A stretch of 64,000 bases of DNA, taken from positions 248,001 to 312,000 of the forward strand of contig NZ_NIWT01000001.1 of the NCBI RefSeq assembly GCF_002236115.1. Reading direction: 5' to 3'. This document shows positions 20,151-29,440 of the stretch, piece by piece (the stretch's first letter is position 1; each line of letters starts with the position of its first letter). The position numbers were made by a program, and so were the translations under genes. The notes beneath the pieces are model-generated. The model made no database searches. It was not told the DNA's origin and saw only the letters and a list, made by a program, of their open reading frames with translations. The DNA is from Pseudomonas jessenii (GTDB taxonomy: Bacteria; Pseudomonadota; Gammaproteobacteria; Pseudomonadales; Pseudomonadaceae).

Positions 20151-21227
20151 TTATTGATGAAATGTGTAGCGATCCTTCCCGGTATGTTTTGACTCATACA
20201 AGGCCGCATCGGCCTTGATCAGCGCCTGGTTCAGTGTGTCACCGTCGAGCACCCGGGCCAGGCCGATACTGATGGTCACCGGGTGTCGAGTGGGTTGCTC
20301 GCGTACCACCCGACACAGGTCGCCGGCCAGCGTCTCGACGTCTTCGCGGCTAACCCCGGCCAGGTAAATCGCGAACTCCTCGCCACCCAATCGCGCATAT
20401 TCGTGGTGGGCCGTCACCGACTTGATGTCCTGCGCGATGCGCTTGAGCACCTCATCGCCAATGTCGTGGCCGTAGACGTCGTTGACCTTCTTGAAGTTGT
20501 CGATGTCGATCATCGCCAGGTAGTGGTCGTTTTCCCGCGGCACGCTGTTCAACTGCAGGCTTGCGCGGGTCATGAACGAACGGCGATTGGGGATTTCGGT
20601 GAGGGTGTCGATGTAGGCCTGGTCCAGCAGCAGCCTGGACATGATGAAGTTGTTGAGCTTGGCCTTGTGCAGCGTCAGGAAGCTGTAGAGGGTCAGGCCG
20701 CAGATAAATGTCGTGTAACTGAGGGCCATCACGCCCCCCAGTTCAAACTGTTCGATACCGGTGTTGTAGAAGGGATTGAGAAACCACCAGGTCACCAACT
20801 GCGCGGCAAAGAATGACCAGCGGCTCAGCGGCAACACCGAGGCTGTGAACAGGGTGGTCGAAGCCGCCAGCAACAGCCAGGCCGGTTGGTGGTCGTTTCC
20901 CAGGCCTTCGATGAGCAGCCGCGTGCCGAAGGCAATGGTGAGCACAAACAGCAGGTTGAGTTTCTGGAAGTGCCGGGCGTCGCGGATAAACAGCAGAATG
21001 ATGACAAGAATCGTGAAGACCCCGAAGAACACCAGCGAGCGCCAGGTGAATGGCTGCCCGCCGATGAAACTCAGGATCAGGTCGTAAGCAACCCAGACCA
21101 CAATGCTGGCGATGTAGATCAGTACGCAAAATGTGTGCAGCCGATCGAATTCATGTTGGAGGAACTCGGCCTTGAGCTCAGCCGGCGCCGATTTTTTCAG
21201 CACTTCGTCTTCAATGGTTTTGTACAT
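20151..21227 (-). CDS. Membrane diguanylate cyclase (GGDEF domain)
   Basis: A 358-residue protein with five or six membrane helices in the first 190 residues and a GGDEF domain at the C-terminus. The active-site motif is GGEEF, with upstream DIDNFKKVNDVYGHDIGDEVL typical of active cyclases, so it should make c-di-GMP from GTP. It is the last gene of the wecB-nfrB-nfrA-DUF4434 operon and overlaps DUF4434 by 17 bases, so it is probably translated with it. The likely role is local supply of c-di-GMP for the MshEN domain of NfrB. No RxxD inhibitory site is evident just before GGEEF. Confidence 0.92.
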   Translation of the reverse strand: MYKTIEDEVLKKSAPAELKAEFLQHEFDRLHTFCVLIYIASIVVWVAYDLILSFIGGQPFTWRSLVFFGVFTILVIILLFIRDARHFQKLNLLFVLTIAFGTRLLIEGLGNDHQPAWLLLAASTTLFTASVLPLSRWSFFAAQLVTWWFLNPFYNTGIEQFELGGVMALSYTTFICGLTLYSFLTLHKAKLNNFIMSRLLLDQAYIDTLTEIPNRRSFMTRASLQLNSVPRENDHYLAMIDIDNFKKVNDVYGHDIGDEVLKRIAQDIKSVTAHHEYARLGGEEFAIYLAGVSREDVETLAGDLCRVVREQPTRHPVTISIGLARVLDGDTLNQALIKADAALYESKHTGKDRYTFHQ

Positions 21228-22089
21228 CGCCGACCTTGCCCTTGTGCTGGTTGTCGAGAATCACCTTGCCCCAGGGTCGGTAGCGCAGGGAGAAAACCGA
21301 TGTCGGGTGGCAACCCGGTGAAGAGGTTTGTGGCGGCATCGGTTCGGCACGGAAGGGTTGTCCGGCAGCGCTGACTTGCCGGAAGGCTTCCCTGACGATG
21401 CCGATGGAGCAGGGCAGCGCATTGGCGTAGCCATTGCGAATCAATGGTGGCAAGCGTCCGGTGCCGGCACCGTCTTGCCACCACACCTGGATTCCGGCGT
21501 TCGCCAATTCCCCCAGCCATTGGCCATTCACTTGTGGCGCGAGTTTGCCGACGTTGAACACGCTGATGTGCAATGGTGCGTCGAGCTTGCCGGAAAAATC
21601 CTTGAGCTGGCGTTGCAATCTTTGTCGGCGATCCAGCGCCAGAAAGTGCAGGTCATCCAGTTCCATGGGCAGATACCAGCCGCTGACGGGGAGTTTCCAG
21701 TCCTTGCGCAGTTTCTGCTGCCGGGCCAGCGACTGCCCTAGTTGCGTCTGCCAGTACGTTGCCAGCCCGGCACTGTCAAGCTCATTGATACGCTGGTAAT
21801 AGGCCGGGTCCATGTACAGGCCCAGCACCAGTTTCAGGCCTTGGGCCTGGGCCTGTTTCAGGCTGCGGGCAAGCCAGCCGTCGGCACCGCCGAAGTCCGA
21901 ATCGCCGTAGGCCGTCCACTGTACGATCACCGTGTGCACGCCCTGGCGGGCGCTGTCCTGCCAGATCCGCTGCCATTGCGCCTGGCTCAGGTTGGCATCG
22001 ACATTGAGCGGTTGATAGAAAATCTGTTCGTCGGCATGGGTCGCCGCGGCGCCCAGCAACAGGCACAAAGCCAAAAGAAGTCGCTTCAT
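21211..22089 (-). CDS. DUF4434 protein, predicted exported glycosidase-like TIM barrel
   Basis: A 292-residue protein with a signal peptide (MKRLLLALCLLLGAAATHAD). The mature part has the alternating strand/helix pattern of a TIM barrel (VHTVIVQWTAYGDSDFGG, LKLVLGLYMDPAYY, SGWYLPMELDDLHF). The YLPMELDD block, with adjacent acidic residues, resembles a glycoside hydrolase active site. DUF4434 proteins often accompany exopolysaccharide genes. Its start codon overlaps the nfrA stop by one base (TGATG). A role in trimming or remodelling the polymer is inferred from context only. Confidence 0.8.
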   Translation of the reverse strand: MKRLLLALCLLLGAAATHADEQIFYQPLNVDANLSQAQWQRIWQDSARQGVHTVIVQWTAYGDSDFGGADGWLARSLKQAQAQGLKLVLGLYMDPAYYQRINELDSAGLATYWQTQLGQSLARQQKLRKDWKLPVSGWYLPMELDDLHFLALDRRQRLQRQLKDFSGKLDAPLHISVFNVGKLAPQVNGQWLGELANAGIQVWWQDGAGTGRLPPLIRNGYANALPCSIGIVREAFRQVSAAGQPFRAEPMPPQTSSPGCHPTSVFSLRYRPWGKVILDNQHKGKVGDVQNH

Positions 22090-25000
22090 CAGAAATTCAA
22101 CTCCACGCCCACCAGCACGCCGTTGCCGCCTTCATACAGATTGCCACCCAACGCTTGTTGATACTCGGTGCGCACCGTCAAGTGCGCGCGATAGGCGTTG
22201 TAGACATCGTCGTCGAACCACCATTGCCAACGCAGGCCCAGACCGGTGCGCAGATCCTGGCGCCAGTCGTTGCTCGGGTCCTGGGTCGCGAATTCGAGAA
22301 AGCCGTACGGCATGATCGTTTGTGCGCCGTTGAACGGAAGTTTCCAGGTGTGCCCTTGCTGGAAGCGCGACAACCATTGATGGTCGCCGGCCTTGGTCCA
22401 CCACGCCGCGTCGAGGTAGAGGAAGCGCTCCTCCCAGTCGCTTTCATCGACCCGCCAATCGTTGCGGAATCGACCCTGATCAAGGAACGACGCGGTTGTC
22501 CGCAGCAGGTAGTCGGTGGTGGTGTGGCCATCATTGCGGTGATCCTCGGCCTGATCGGACACCTTGTCGGGGACCAGCATCTGGCCGAGGCTCAGGCCAT
22601 GGTTGTCCTGATCATCGAACTGGCTTTGCTTGTAGATCTCACCATAGAAGTTGATGTTGGCGGTGCCCCAGGGCTTGTAGCGCAGGCCGACGCCGGTACC
22701 CAGGGATTCGGCATAGCTCGACCGGCCCACGCCGCCAAGCAACACGCGGCCATAGACCGACAGCGTGCTGCCGGCGCGGCTGGGTTCATCGCCCAGTGCG
22801 TGGTCCCACATGGCCAGTTGCACGTTCTGTGAACTGGAGCGTCGCTGTGTGCCGATGCTGTCGTCGGGACGCAGGATGTCGTTGGTCGATATCCCGGCCG
22901 GTGACCAGGTGCTGGCGATGGTGACTGTGTCGCGACGGGACAGGCTTTCGTGGGCGCGACGCTGGCGATAGCGGCGCGCTTCCATGCTGCCATCCTCGTC
23001 ATCGGCGGCCACCGGGTTCTGCTCCAGATCGATCACCCGGCGCAGTTCCTTGCGCGCCGAAGCGCTGTCTTCGACCTCGTCATAACGCCAGGCCAGGGTT
23101 TCGCCGAGGCGATAGTCTTCCGGGAAATCCTGGGTGGCGCGTTGCAGATACGGGATGGAACCGGCGCGTGCTGCCTTGGTCTCGGCACCGGCCAGGCGCA
23201 CGCCGTAGTCGGCCCGATAACGGGGATTGTCCGGTTCGCGGCGCGCCGCTTCGGCAAGCCATTCGGTACTTTGTTGCAGGTCGCCGGCCTTTTGCGCCGT
23301 GACCGAGGCCGCATAGTAATGCTCGGCATCCGGTACCAGCTGCAGGGCGGACCGCTGGCGTTGCAGCGCGAGGGTGTGATCGCCCTGGGCATCGGCAATC
23401 GCCGCGCCCAAGGTCCACTCATTGGCACCACGGGTGCGGCTTAGTTGCCAGTAGCGTTCAGCTGTTTGCGTGTCGCCGATATTCAGGGCGCCGCGGCTGG
23501 CGGTGAGGCGGGCATTGTCGCTGAGTTCGGCATCTGGAATGCTGCGCCAGATGGCCAGGGCACCGGCCGAGTCTCCGGCCGCCTCCAGGGCGTAGGCGAG
23601 TGGCAGGCGAGTGTTCTGGTCACCCATTTTTTCGGCGGTCTGGTAATACACTACTGCTTCGCCGGGGCGCTCGGGCATTGCACAACGGCCGAGGGCGCGG
23701 TAGTCGCCCGCAGCTTGCGGGAGATCACCGATGGCCTGTTGAACCGCGCCGCACTGGCCGTTTTCCGCCAGTTGCGCCAGCAGTTGCCCGCGAGTGGCGG
23801 GGTCGACGCGCTTGAGCAGCGAAACAATGCGTTGCTGTTGTGCCGCGGTCGGTGTCGACGCGGCATACAACCCCGCCAACCTTTGCAGCAGGGGCGTCGG
23901 CAGCTTGCCGCCGTGGCGGTCGAAGGCGCTCTCGAGCAACTGTTGCGCATGTTCACGATGGCCGGCATTCAGCGCCAGGTAGGTAGCCTGGTTGAGCGAA
24001 TCGAGGTTGCCGGTCTGCTGGTAATGCCGCTCCCAGAATGCCGTCGCTTCGGTATCGTGATCCGATGCCTGGAGCAGTTCAGCGCGGCGTTTGACCACGT
24101 CGGCGGTCTGCGGCTGGCTGGCGAGGTAGGCCATGACTTTGTCGCTGCGGCCTTCCTCCTGCCAGACGTCGAGCAGGTGTTCGCGGCGTCGCGTGTCCCA
24201 AGGCTCCGGTAGACGGGTCGTTTGCAGCAGGTCGGTGGCTTGCAGGCGCTGGGCGAGGACCAGCCAGGCCTGCGGGTTTTCTTCGGGTTGGCAACTTTTC
24301 AATTGGCTCAGCGCAGCTTGCGGATCACGACGCGACAGCCAGTCGGCGGTCTCCAGGCATGGCCGCTGCAACTCACCACTCAAGCGTTGTACCGTGGCGC
24401 TGTCGCCGGTTTGCCGCGCCAGTTCCCACAGACGCTGGCGTTGCGCCGGGTCGGCAAGATCGGCAGGCGGCAGCGATTGCATCCAGCGCTGCGCCTGCTG
24501 GACCTGGCCCATGGCAATCGCCCGGTCGACCATGGCCAGCCGGGTCTTGCGCGCGGCTTCCGGGCTTGGCGCTGTTTGCAGCAGTTGCTGCAAGGATTGC
24601 TCGTCGAGGCGTTGCACGTAGGCGTTGGCCAGGCGTTGCCAGCTTTGGGCATCGAGTTGTTGGTTAGCGGCCAGTGGCGCCAGTTCCTTGATGGTGCCAT
24701 CCCAATCGCGCAGTTGCTCGGACCAGTTGGCCCGGGCCTGTTGCAGCGCTTGCTCATCACCCTTGGGTGGCAGTTGCGCCAGCCAGTCATGGGCCGAGGC
24801 CGCGCCGCCGCGCTTGGCCAGGCTCGCGCTGTAGGCCTGCCACAGGCGCACGCGATGCTCCAGATTGCTGGAGGCTATCCATTGCTCCACCTGTTTTCTG
24901 TCCGGCGGATCCTGTTCGATCCAGGCCAGGCGCAAGTTGAGCAGGCTATCGCTGTTGGACGGGGTATCCGGCAGCGCTTGCAGGGCATCTTCGTAGCGTT

Positions 25001-25253
25001 GCTGCTTGACCAGCGATTGCACCAGTAACGCCCGTGCTTCATCGTTTTGCGGCACTTTGCTCAGCAGGTGGCGCATCAGCCGTTCGACTTCCTTCCAGTT
25101 GCCATTTTTCGCTTCGCGGTAACTGCGGTCCATATAGGGGTAACTGCGGAACTGATCGAAATCGGTCAAGGGTTCGGCTTGCACCCACGCCGTGGTGTTC
25201 AGGCAGAGCAACAGGCTACCGGCCATCAAGGTCTGACGATGGACAGGCTTCAT
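22089..25253 (-). CDS. nfrA: NfrA-like outer membrane TPR/beta-barrel protein
   Basis: A 1054-residue protein with a signal peptide (MKPVHRQTLMAGSLLLCLNTTAWVQA), a long helical region of TPR-like repeats (about residues 40-720), then a C-terminal domain with alternating beta strands. The start of the mature part (DFDQFRSYPYMDRSYREAKNGNW) and the C-terminus match NfrA, the phage N4 adsorption protein of E. coli, an outer membrane component for polymer export. It overlaps nfrB by four bases (ATGA) and DUF4434 by one. Together with NfrB it would move the polysaccharide across the envelope. Confidence 0.88.
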   Translation of the reverse strand: MKPVHRQTLMAGSLLLCLNTTAWVQAEPLTDFDQFRSYPYMDRSYREAKNGNWKEVERLMRHLLSKVPQNDEARALLVQSLVKQQRYEDALQALPDTPSNSDSLLNLRLAWIEQDPPDRKQVEQWIASSNLEHRVRLWQAYSASLAKRGGAASAHDWLAQLPPKGDEQALQQARANWSEQLRDWDGTIKELAPLAANQQLDAQSWQRLANAYVQRLDEQSLQQLLQTAPSPEAARKTRLAMVDRAIAMGQVQQAQRWMQSLPPADLADPAQRQRLWELARQTGDSATVQRLSGELQRPCLETADWLSRRDPQAALSQLKSCQPEENPQAWLVLAQRLQATDLLQTTRLPEPWDTRRREHLLDVWQEEGRSDKVMAYLASQPQTADVVKRRAELLQASDHDTEATAFWERHYQQTGNLDSLNQATYLALNAGHREHAQQLLESAFDRHGGKLPTPLLQRLAGLYAASTPTAAQQQRIVSLLKRVDPATRGQLLAQLAENGQCGAVQQAIGDLPQAAGDYRALGRCAMPERPGEAVVYYQTAEKMGDQNTRLPLAYALEAAGDSAGALAIWRSIPDAELSDNARLTASRGALNIGDTQTAERYWQLSRTRGANEWTLGAAIADAQGDHTLALQRQRSALQLVPDAEHYYAASVTAQKAGDLQQSTEWLAEAARREPDNPRYRADYGVRLAGAETKAARAGSIPYLQRATQDFPEDYRLGETLAWRYDEVEDSASARKELRRVIDLEQNPVAADDEDGSMEARRYRQRRAHESLSRRDTVTIASTWSPAGISTNDILRPDDSIGTQRRSSSQNVQLAMWDHALGDEPSRAGSTLSVYGRVLLGGVGRSSYAESLGTGVGLRYKPWGTANINFYGEIYKQSQFDDQDNHGLSLGQMLVPDKVSDQAEDHRNDGHTTTDYLLRTTASFLDQGRFRNDWRVDESDWEERFLYLDAAWWTKAGDHQWLSRFQQGHTWKLPFNGAQTIMPYGFLEFATQDPSNDWRQDLRTGLGLRWQWWFDDDVYNAYRAHLTVRTEYQQALGGNLYEGGNGVLVGVELNF

Positions 25254-27424
25254 GCGGCCTCCCGGGCAATGCAGTACGCTGCGTGCTGCTCGCTCGTCTG
25301 ATCGACCAGGGCCTGTTCGAGGATTTCCTGTGTGATCATGCCGCGTTCAATCAAGTGTTCACCGAGAGACATTTTTTCCGCATCGAAATCGATCAGCGCC
25401 TGATTGAACAGGGTTGGCGGCACCATGCCGCGTACTTGCAACAGATTGCCCAGCAACACTTGGTGATGGCTGACGCGCTCAATCAGGTCTTCGTCGTCCT
25501 GATTTTGCTCAAGCACCTCAAGCATCTGATGCACTTCCTCGCTTTGACGAGGGCTGGCGTACCAGTAGCGGATCCCCAGCGTCACCCGGCCTTGTGGTGC
25601 AAGGCGGCAACGCACCGGGCGTTTCAGTTGACGGCTGATGGCGCCCAGGGACACTTGGCTCACCGGACCTTCGGAGGCCAGCACCAGGGTTTCGTTCTCC
25701 TCGGCGACCGGCAACACGCCGTAGTGTGTAGCGATTTTGCGCGGCACGGCGTCGATCAGGCGTTTGTCGAGCTTGAACGGATTGAGTGGCGCCCATTCCA
25801 GGTCCAGTTGTTCGGCCAGGGCCTGCACCAGTTGCGTGGTGTCGATGTGCCCGCGCAGCAGCAGTTCCTGACCCAGGCGTCGGCGTACCGGGTTGGTGAT
25901 CGCGGCTTCGAGTTGATCTTCAGACAGCAGGCCTTTTTCCACCAGGCGATGGCCCAGCGGGGTGCGCTGGGCTTCAGCCAGGGCCGGAAACTCATGGGTG
26001 GTCTTGTCCCAGGCGACGCGACGGGAATCGCCCATTTCCATCACCTGGCGCAACGCCCGAACGTTGGCGAAAAAATTCACGAAATTGCTCCACACCATCC
26101 GGGGCGCCGACAGCAGTCCTTCGCCGAGTCCGTAAAAACGGGTGACAAACCAACCGCGCTGGAATAGCCGGTTGAGCAGCATGAAGCCATTGAGCCACAG
26201 CAGGCCCGCCAACAACGTGCTGTCAGAGAGGATCGACGGGAACCGCCAGGCGTTCGGCGCGATCACGGTGACCAGCCACATCGCCAGCAACACCACCAGC
26301 AGTATGTTCACCAGGAAGCTCAACAGGTACGCAATCAGGCCACGGCGGTCGCGCCACAGAAAATAATTGAGCAGGCCTTTGCTGCTCCAGCCCAGATTCT
26401 TGGTGCCCTGGAACACGATGCCGACGATCCAGCGCGACTTCTGCCGGATCGCGTACTGCAAGTCACGGGGAAAGTGCTCGCGCACACAGATCACCTGGGA
26501 AAAGGCGCGGTCCATGCCGAACACCCATGGTTGTTCCAGTGCCAGTTTCGGGTCGGTCACCGAATAGCGGGCAAAGATGCACTTCATGCCTTTTTGCTTG
26601 AGGCGGAAACCGATGTCGTAGTCTTCGGTGAGGCTCTGCACGTCGAAGGCGATACCGTCACCGTCTTCGAGCAGGGCACTGATGGCCTTACGGCTGAAAC
26701 AGGTGCCGACCCCGGCGCTGGGCACTTGCCCGGTCAGTGCTTCACGCACGATGACGTCCTTGCCATGGTTCTCGGCGAACTCGTCGACGTAGTGCCCGGC
26801 AGTGAAGCCATGCCATTCCGGCGCGTAGGGATAGACCGGAATCTGGATCAGGTCCTTGGCCGGCAGCAGGTAGTTGAACAGGCGCAACTCCATGGGCGAA
26901 ATCACGTCCTCGGCATCGTGCAGGATGAAGCCGGCGAACTGGATCTTTGCATCGTTTTCAAAGCGCAGGATGGCGTCGATCACGTTGTTCAGGCAGTCAG
27001 CCTTGCTGGTAGGACCGGGACGGGCGCACACCACTTTGTGCACGTTGGGATAATGCAGGCACACCGCATCGACGTCGGCCTGGGTCTCGGCGTCGTTGGG
27101 GTAGGTGCCGACGAAAATCTGATAGTTCTCGTAGTCGATGGTCGAGGCGGCCAGGCGCGCCATTTCACCGACCACGCCGACTTCGTTCCACGCCGGCACC
27201 ATGATCGCCAGGGGTTTTTCGCCGATGGAATACAGCCGTTGCTCATCGGCTCGGTCGAATTTTTCATAGATCCGCCAGCGCCGGATCAGCTTGCGGGTCC
27301 AGTACACCAGGTCGATGAACAGGTCATCGAGGCCGAGTATGAACATCAGCAGGGCCAGGGTAATCGCGAGGTATTTGAGACCGAACAACACATAGGCAAA
27401 GAAGTCGACAAACACCAGGCTCAT
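25250..27424 (-). CDS. nfrB: NfrB-like membrane glycosyltransferase with c-di-GMP-binding MshEN domain
   Basis: A 724-residue inner membrane family 2 glycosyltransferase. Membrane segments at the N-terminus flank the GT-A domain with the motifs D170-A-E-D173, T266-E-D268 and Q328-x-x-R-W332 of processive synthases. Further helices follow at about residues 360-430. The C-terminal part (about 480-650) contains the MshEN consensus R516-L-G..L...G.I...QL..AL..Q, a c-di-GMP-binding module, and a second related block (SLGEHLIERGMITQEILEQAL) near the end. E. coli NfrB has the same plan and has been reported to make an N-acetylmannosamine polymer under c-di-GMP control. It overlaps wecB by four bases. 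Confidence 0.92.
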   Translation of the reverse strand: MSLVFVDFFAYVLFGLKYLAITLALLMFILGLDDLFIDLVYWTRKLIRRWRIYEKFDRADEQRLYSIGEKPLAIMVPAWNEVGVVGEMARLAASTIDYENYQIFVGTYPNDAETQADVDAVCLHYPNVHKVVCARPGPTSKADCLNNVIDAILRFENDAKIQFAGFILHDAEDVISPMELRLFNYLLPAKDLIQIPVYPYAPEWHGFTAGHYVDEFAENHGKDVIVREALTGQVPSAGVGTCFSRKAISALLEDGDGIAFDVQSLTEDYDIGFRLKQKGMKCIFARYSVTDPKLALEQPWVFGMDRAFSQVICVREHFPRDLQYAIRQKSRWIVGIVFQGTKNLGWSSKGLLNYFLWRDRRGLIAYLLSFLVNILLVVLLAMWLVTVIAPNAWRFPSILSDSTLLAGLLWLNGFMLLNRLFQRGWFVTRFYGLGEGLLSAPRMVWSNFVNFFANVRALRQVMEMGDSRRVAWDKTTHEFPALAEAQRTPLGHRLVEKGLLSEDQLEAAITNPVRRRLGQELLLRGHIDTTQLVQALAEQLDLEWAPLNPFKLDKRLIDAVPRKIATHYGVLPVAEENETLVLASEGPVSQVSLGAISRQLKRPVRCRLAPQGRVTLGIRYWYASPRQSEEVHQMLEVLEQNQDDEDLIERVSHHQVLLGNLLQVRGMVPPTLFNQALIDFDAEKMSLGEHLIERGMITQEILEQALVDQTSEQHAAYCIAREAA

Positions 27425-28572
27425 ACGGCTTTACCCGCCGTGCGGTGTTTGAGCCAGATGCCGAGGCGATTGGCGATGCGTTCGCTGGCGTGTCCGTCGC
27501 CATAGGGGCTATGGACCCGGCTCATTCGCTGGAAGGTGGCTTCATCATCGAACAACAGGCTCGATTCCCTGACGATGCGGTCGGTGTCGGTGCCCACCAG
27601 CACCACGGTTCCGCCTTCGAGCGCCGATGGCCGCTCCGTGACATCGCGCAGCACCAGAAGCGGCTTGCCAATGGCCGGTGCTTCCTCCTGGATGCCACCG
27701 GAATCGGTGAGAATGAAATAGGCGCGGTCCATCAGCCAGACGAAATGCTGGTAATCCTGCGGTGCCACCAGATAGATATTGGGTTTGTCCGAGAGGACGC
27801 TGTAGACCGCCTTTTGCACCTGCGGATTGAGGTGCACCGGGTAGACGAATTGCGCATCGGGATAACGTTCGGCAAGGGTGGCCAGAGCCAGGCAGATGTT
27901 GCGAAAGCCGCCGCCGAAATTCTCCCGGCGATGCCCGGTGATCAGCACCATGCGCCTGTTGTCGTCGAGCACCGCCAGCGGCGAGTCGGCGGCCGGGTGC
28001 CAGTGGATTTCCTGCTGGTGTTTGCGCATCCATACCAGCGCATCGATCACCGTGTTACCGGTGACCTCGATGTTGGCCTTGGACACACCTTCGCGCAGCA
28101 GGTTGTCCTGGCTGATGGTGGTCGGCGCGAAATGCAGGTCGGCGATGACACCGGTCAGGTGCCGGTTGGCTTCCTCAGGCCAGGGTGCACGCAAGTTACC
28201 GGTACGCAAACCTGCCTCGACGTGGCCGATGGGTATCTGGCGATTGAAGGCGGCGAGGGCGGCAATGAAGCTGGTGGTGGTGTCGCCGTGTACCAGCACG
28301 ATATCCGGATGCACCCGCTCGTAGGCTTTGTCGAGATGCCCCAGCAATTGTTCGGAGAGACCGTTGAGGGTCTGGCCCTGGGTCATCACCTGCAAGTCTT
28401 CATCGACCGTCAGCTCGAACGAGTCGAGGACCTGCTTGAGCATTTCCCGGTGCTGGCCTGTGGAGCAGATGTTCAGGGTTATACCTGGCCAATTGCGCAG
28501 GACCCGTGCCAGGGGGGCCATCTTGATGGCCTCCGGACGCGTACCGAAAACCATCATGACTTTAAATGACAT
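27421..28572 (-). CDS. wecB: UDP-N-acetylglucosamine 2-epimerase (non-hydrolysing)
   Basis: A 383-residue enzyme that interconverts UDP-GlcNAc and UDP-ManNAc. The family blocks are all present: GTRPEAIKMAPL near the N-terminus, STGQHREM, HVEAGLRT, GHRRENFGGG and TDSGGIQEEAP. The ATG at 28572 has a very strong AGGAGGG ribosome site and the standard N-terminus MSFKVMMVFGTRPE; the longer open frame is rejected. As the first gene of the nfr operon it points to UDP-ManNAc as the sugar donor for NfrB. It is divergent from the RidA unit. Confidence 0.95.
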   Translation of the reverse strand: MSFKVMMVFGTRPEAIKMAPLARVLRNWPGITLNICSTGQHREMLKQVLDSFELTVDEDLQVMTQGQTLNGLSEQLLGHLDKAYERVHPDIVLVHGDTTTSFIAALAAFNRQIPIGHVEAGLRTGNLRAPWPEEANRHLTGVIADLHFAPTTISQDNLLREGVSKANIEVTGNTVIDALVWMRKHQQEIHWHPAADSPLAVLDDNRRMVLITGHRRENFGGGFRNICLALATLAERYPDAQFVYPVHLNPQVQKAVYSVLSDKPNIYLVAPQDYQHFVWLMDRAYFILTDSGGIQEEAPAIGKPLLVLRDVTERPSALEGGTVVLVGTDTDRIVRESSLLFDDEATFQRMSRVHSPYGDGHASERIANRLGIWLKHRTAGKAV

Positions 28573-28835
28573 CAACCCTCCTGGGACCGCGCACGCCGAA
28601 CACGTCACGGCTGCTAAAACCGGTAATTTCCTGGACATAGAATAAAGCAGTCGGGTGGGCGGTTGTCCAATGAAGCTGCTCTGAGTCGCGGGTGTTGCTT
28701 CGAGTGGGGTCATGTGCACCCAATTGAGAACCAGATACCCGTCCCTCTGATTCAAAACAAATTTCAATCCCTCTCACATTCCCTCCACATCCTGTGGCAC
28801 ACTTTCTGCCGCTTATTCCGTTATTGCACAATTAA

Positions 28836-28851
28836 TTCCGCTATAGCGGAA
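28836..28851. promoter_or_regulatory. Candidate IclR-type operator before the RidA gene
   Basis: TTCCGCTATAGCGGAA is a perfect 16-base palindrome 28 bases before the RidA start, with a related half (ATTCCGTTAT) about 20 bases upstream. It resembles the A+T-centred TTCC/GGAA palindromes of IclR regulators, and an IclR gene lies in this unit. The rest of the 307-base divergent region shows nothing else I recognise. Confidence 0.55.
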
Positions 28852-28879
28852 CAATAACTTCCAGTCAGGAGAAACACCC

Positions 28880-29269
28880 ATGAGCATTACTCGTTACGGC
28901 ACCGGCAGCACCGCCGGCGGCGGTCAGCCTCGTCCATTCGCCCGCGCTGTCGAAGCCGATGGCTGGCTGCACGTGTCCGGCCAGGTGCCGGCGCTGGATG
29001 GCGAGATCATTGTCGGTGGTATCGTCGAGCAGACTCACCAGACCATGAAGAACCTGATCGCTATCCTTGAAGAGGCCGGTTATGGCCTCGAAGACGTGGT
29101 GCGCACCGGCGTGTGGCTGGAAGACCCGCGGGATTTCTGGAGTTTCAACAAGGTGTTCTCCGAGTACTTCAAGCCTGAACATGCCCCGGCGCGGGCCTGC
29201 GTGCAGGCGAACATGATGGTCGACTGCAAGGTCGAGATCGACTGCATTGCGTACAAGAAAAAGGCTTGA
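28880..29269 (+). CDS. RidA family enamine/imine deaminase
   Basis: A 129-residue RidA/YjgF-family protein. The family's LHVSGQVP, T.QTMKNL...L and PARACVQAN....VEID blocks are clear, including the arginine of PARA that binds substrate carboxylate in active members. RidA proteins hydrolyse reactive enamines/imines released by PLP-dependent dehydratases to the 2-keto acid and ammonia. It sits first in a unit that also encodes a PLP enzyme with dehydratase potential, which fits this job. Ribosome site TCAGGAGAAACACCC precedes the ATG. Confidence 0.9.
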   Translation: MSITRYGTGSTAGGGQPRPFARAVEADGWLHVSGQVPALDGEIIVGGIVEQTHQTMKNLIAILEEAGYGLEDVVRTGVWLEDPRDFWSFNKVFSEYFKPEHAPARACVQANMMVDCKVEIDCIAYKKKA

Positions 29270-29280
29270 ACCGAGTCGCG

Positions 29281-29378
29281 CCCATCGCGGGCAAGCCACG
29301 CTCCCACAGGTTTTTGTGCTGCCACAGATTGCAGACACACCACCATTGCCTGTGGGAGCGGGCTTGCCCGCGAAGGCG
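29281..29378. repeat. REPIN, GGGCAAGCC/GGGCTTGCCC variant
   Basis: Inverted palindromes of a related but distinct REP type (CATCGCGGGCAAGCC... and GGGAGCGGGCTTGCCCGCGA) sit between the RidA and IclR genes. Confidence 0.8.
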
Positions 29379-29440
29379 GCCTAACGGTCAGCGCGGCACA
29401 CTGGGTAAACTCCAGGCGACCATGAATGGGAACCACTGAA

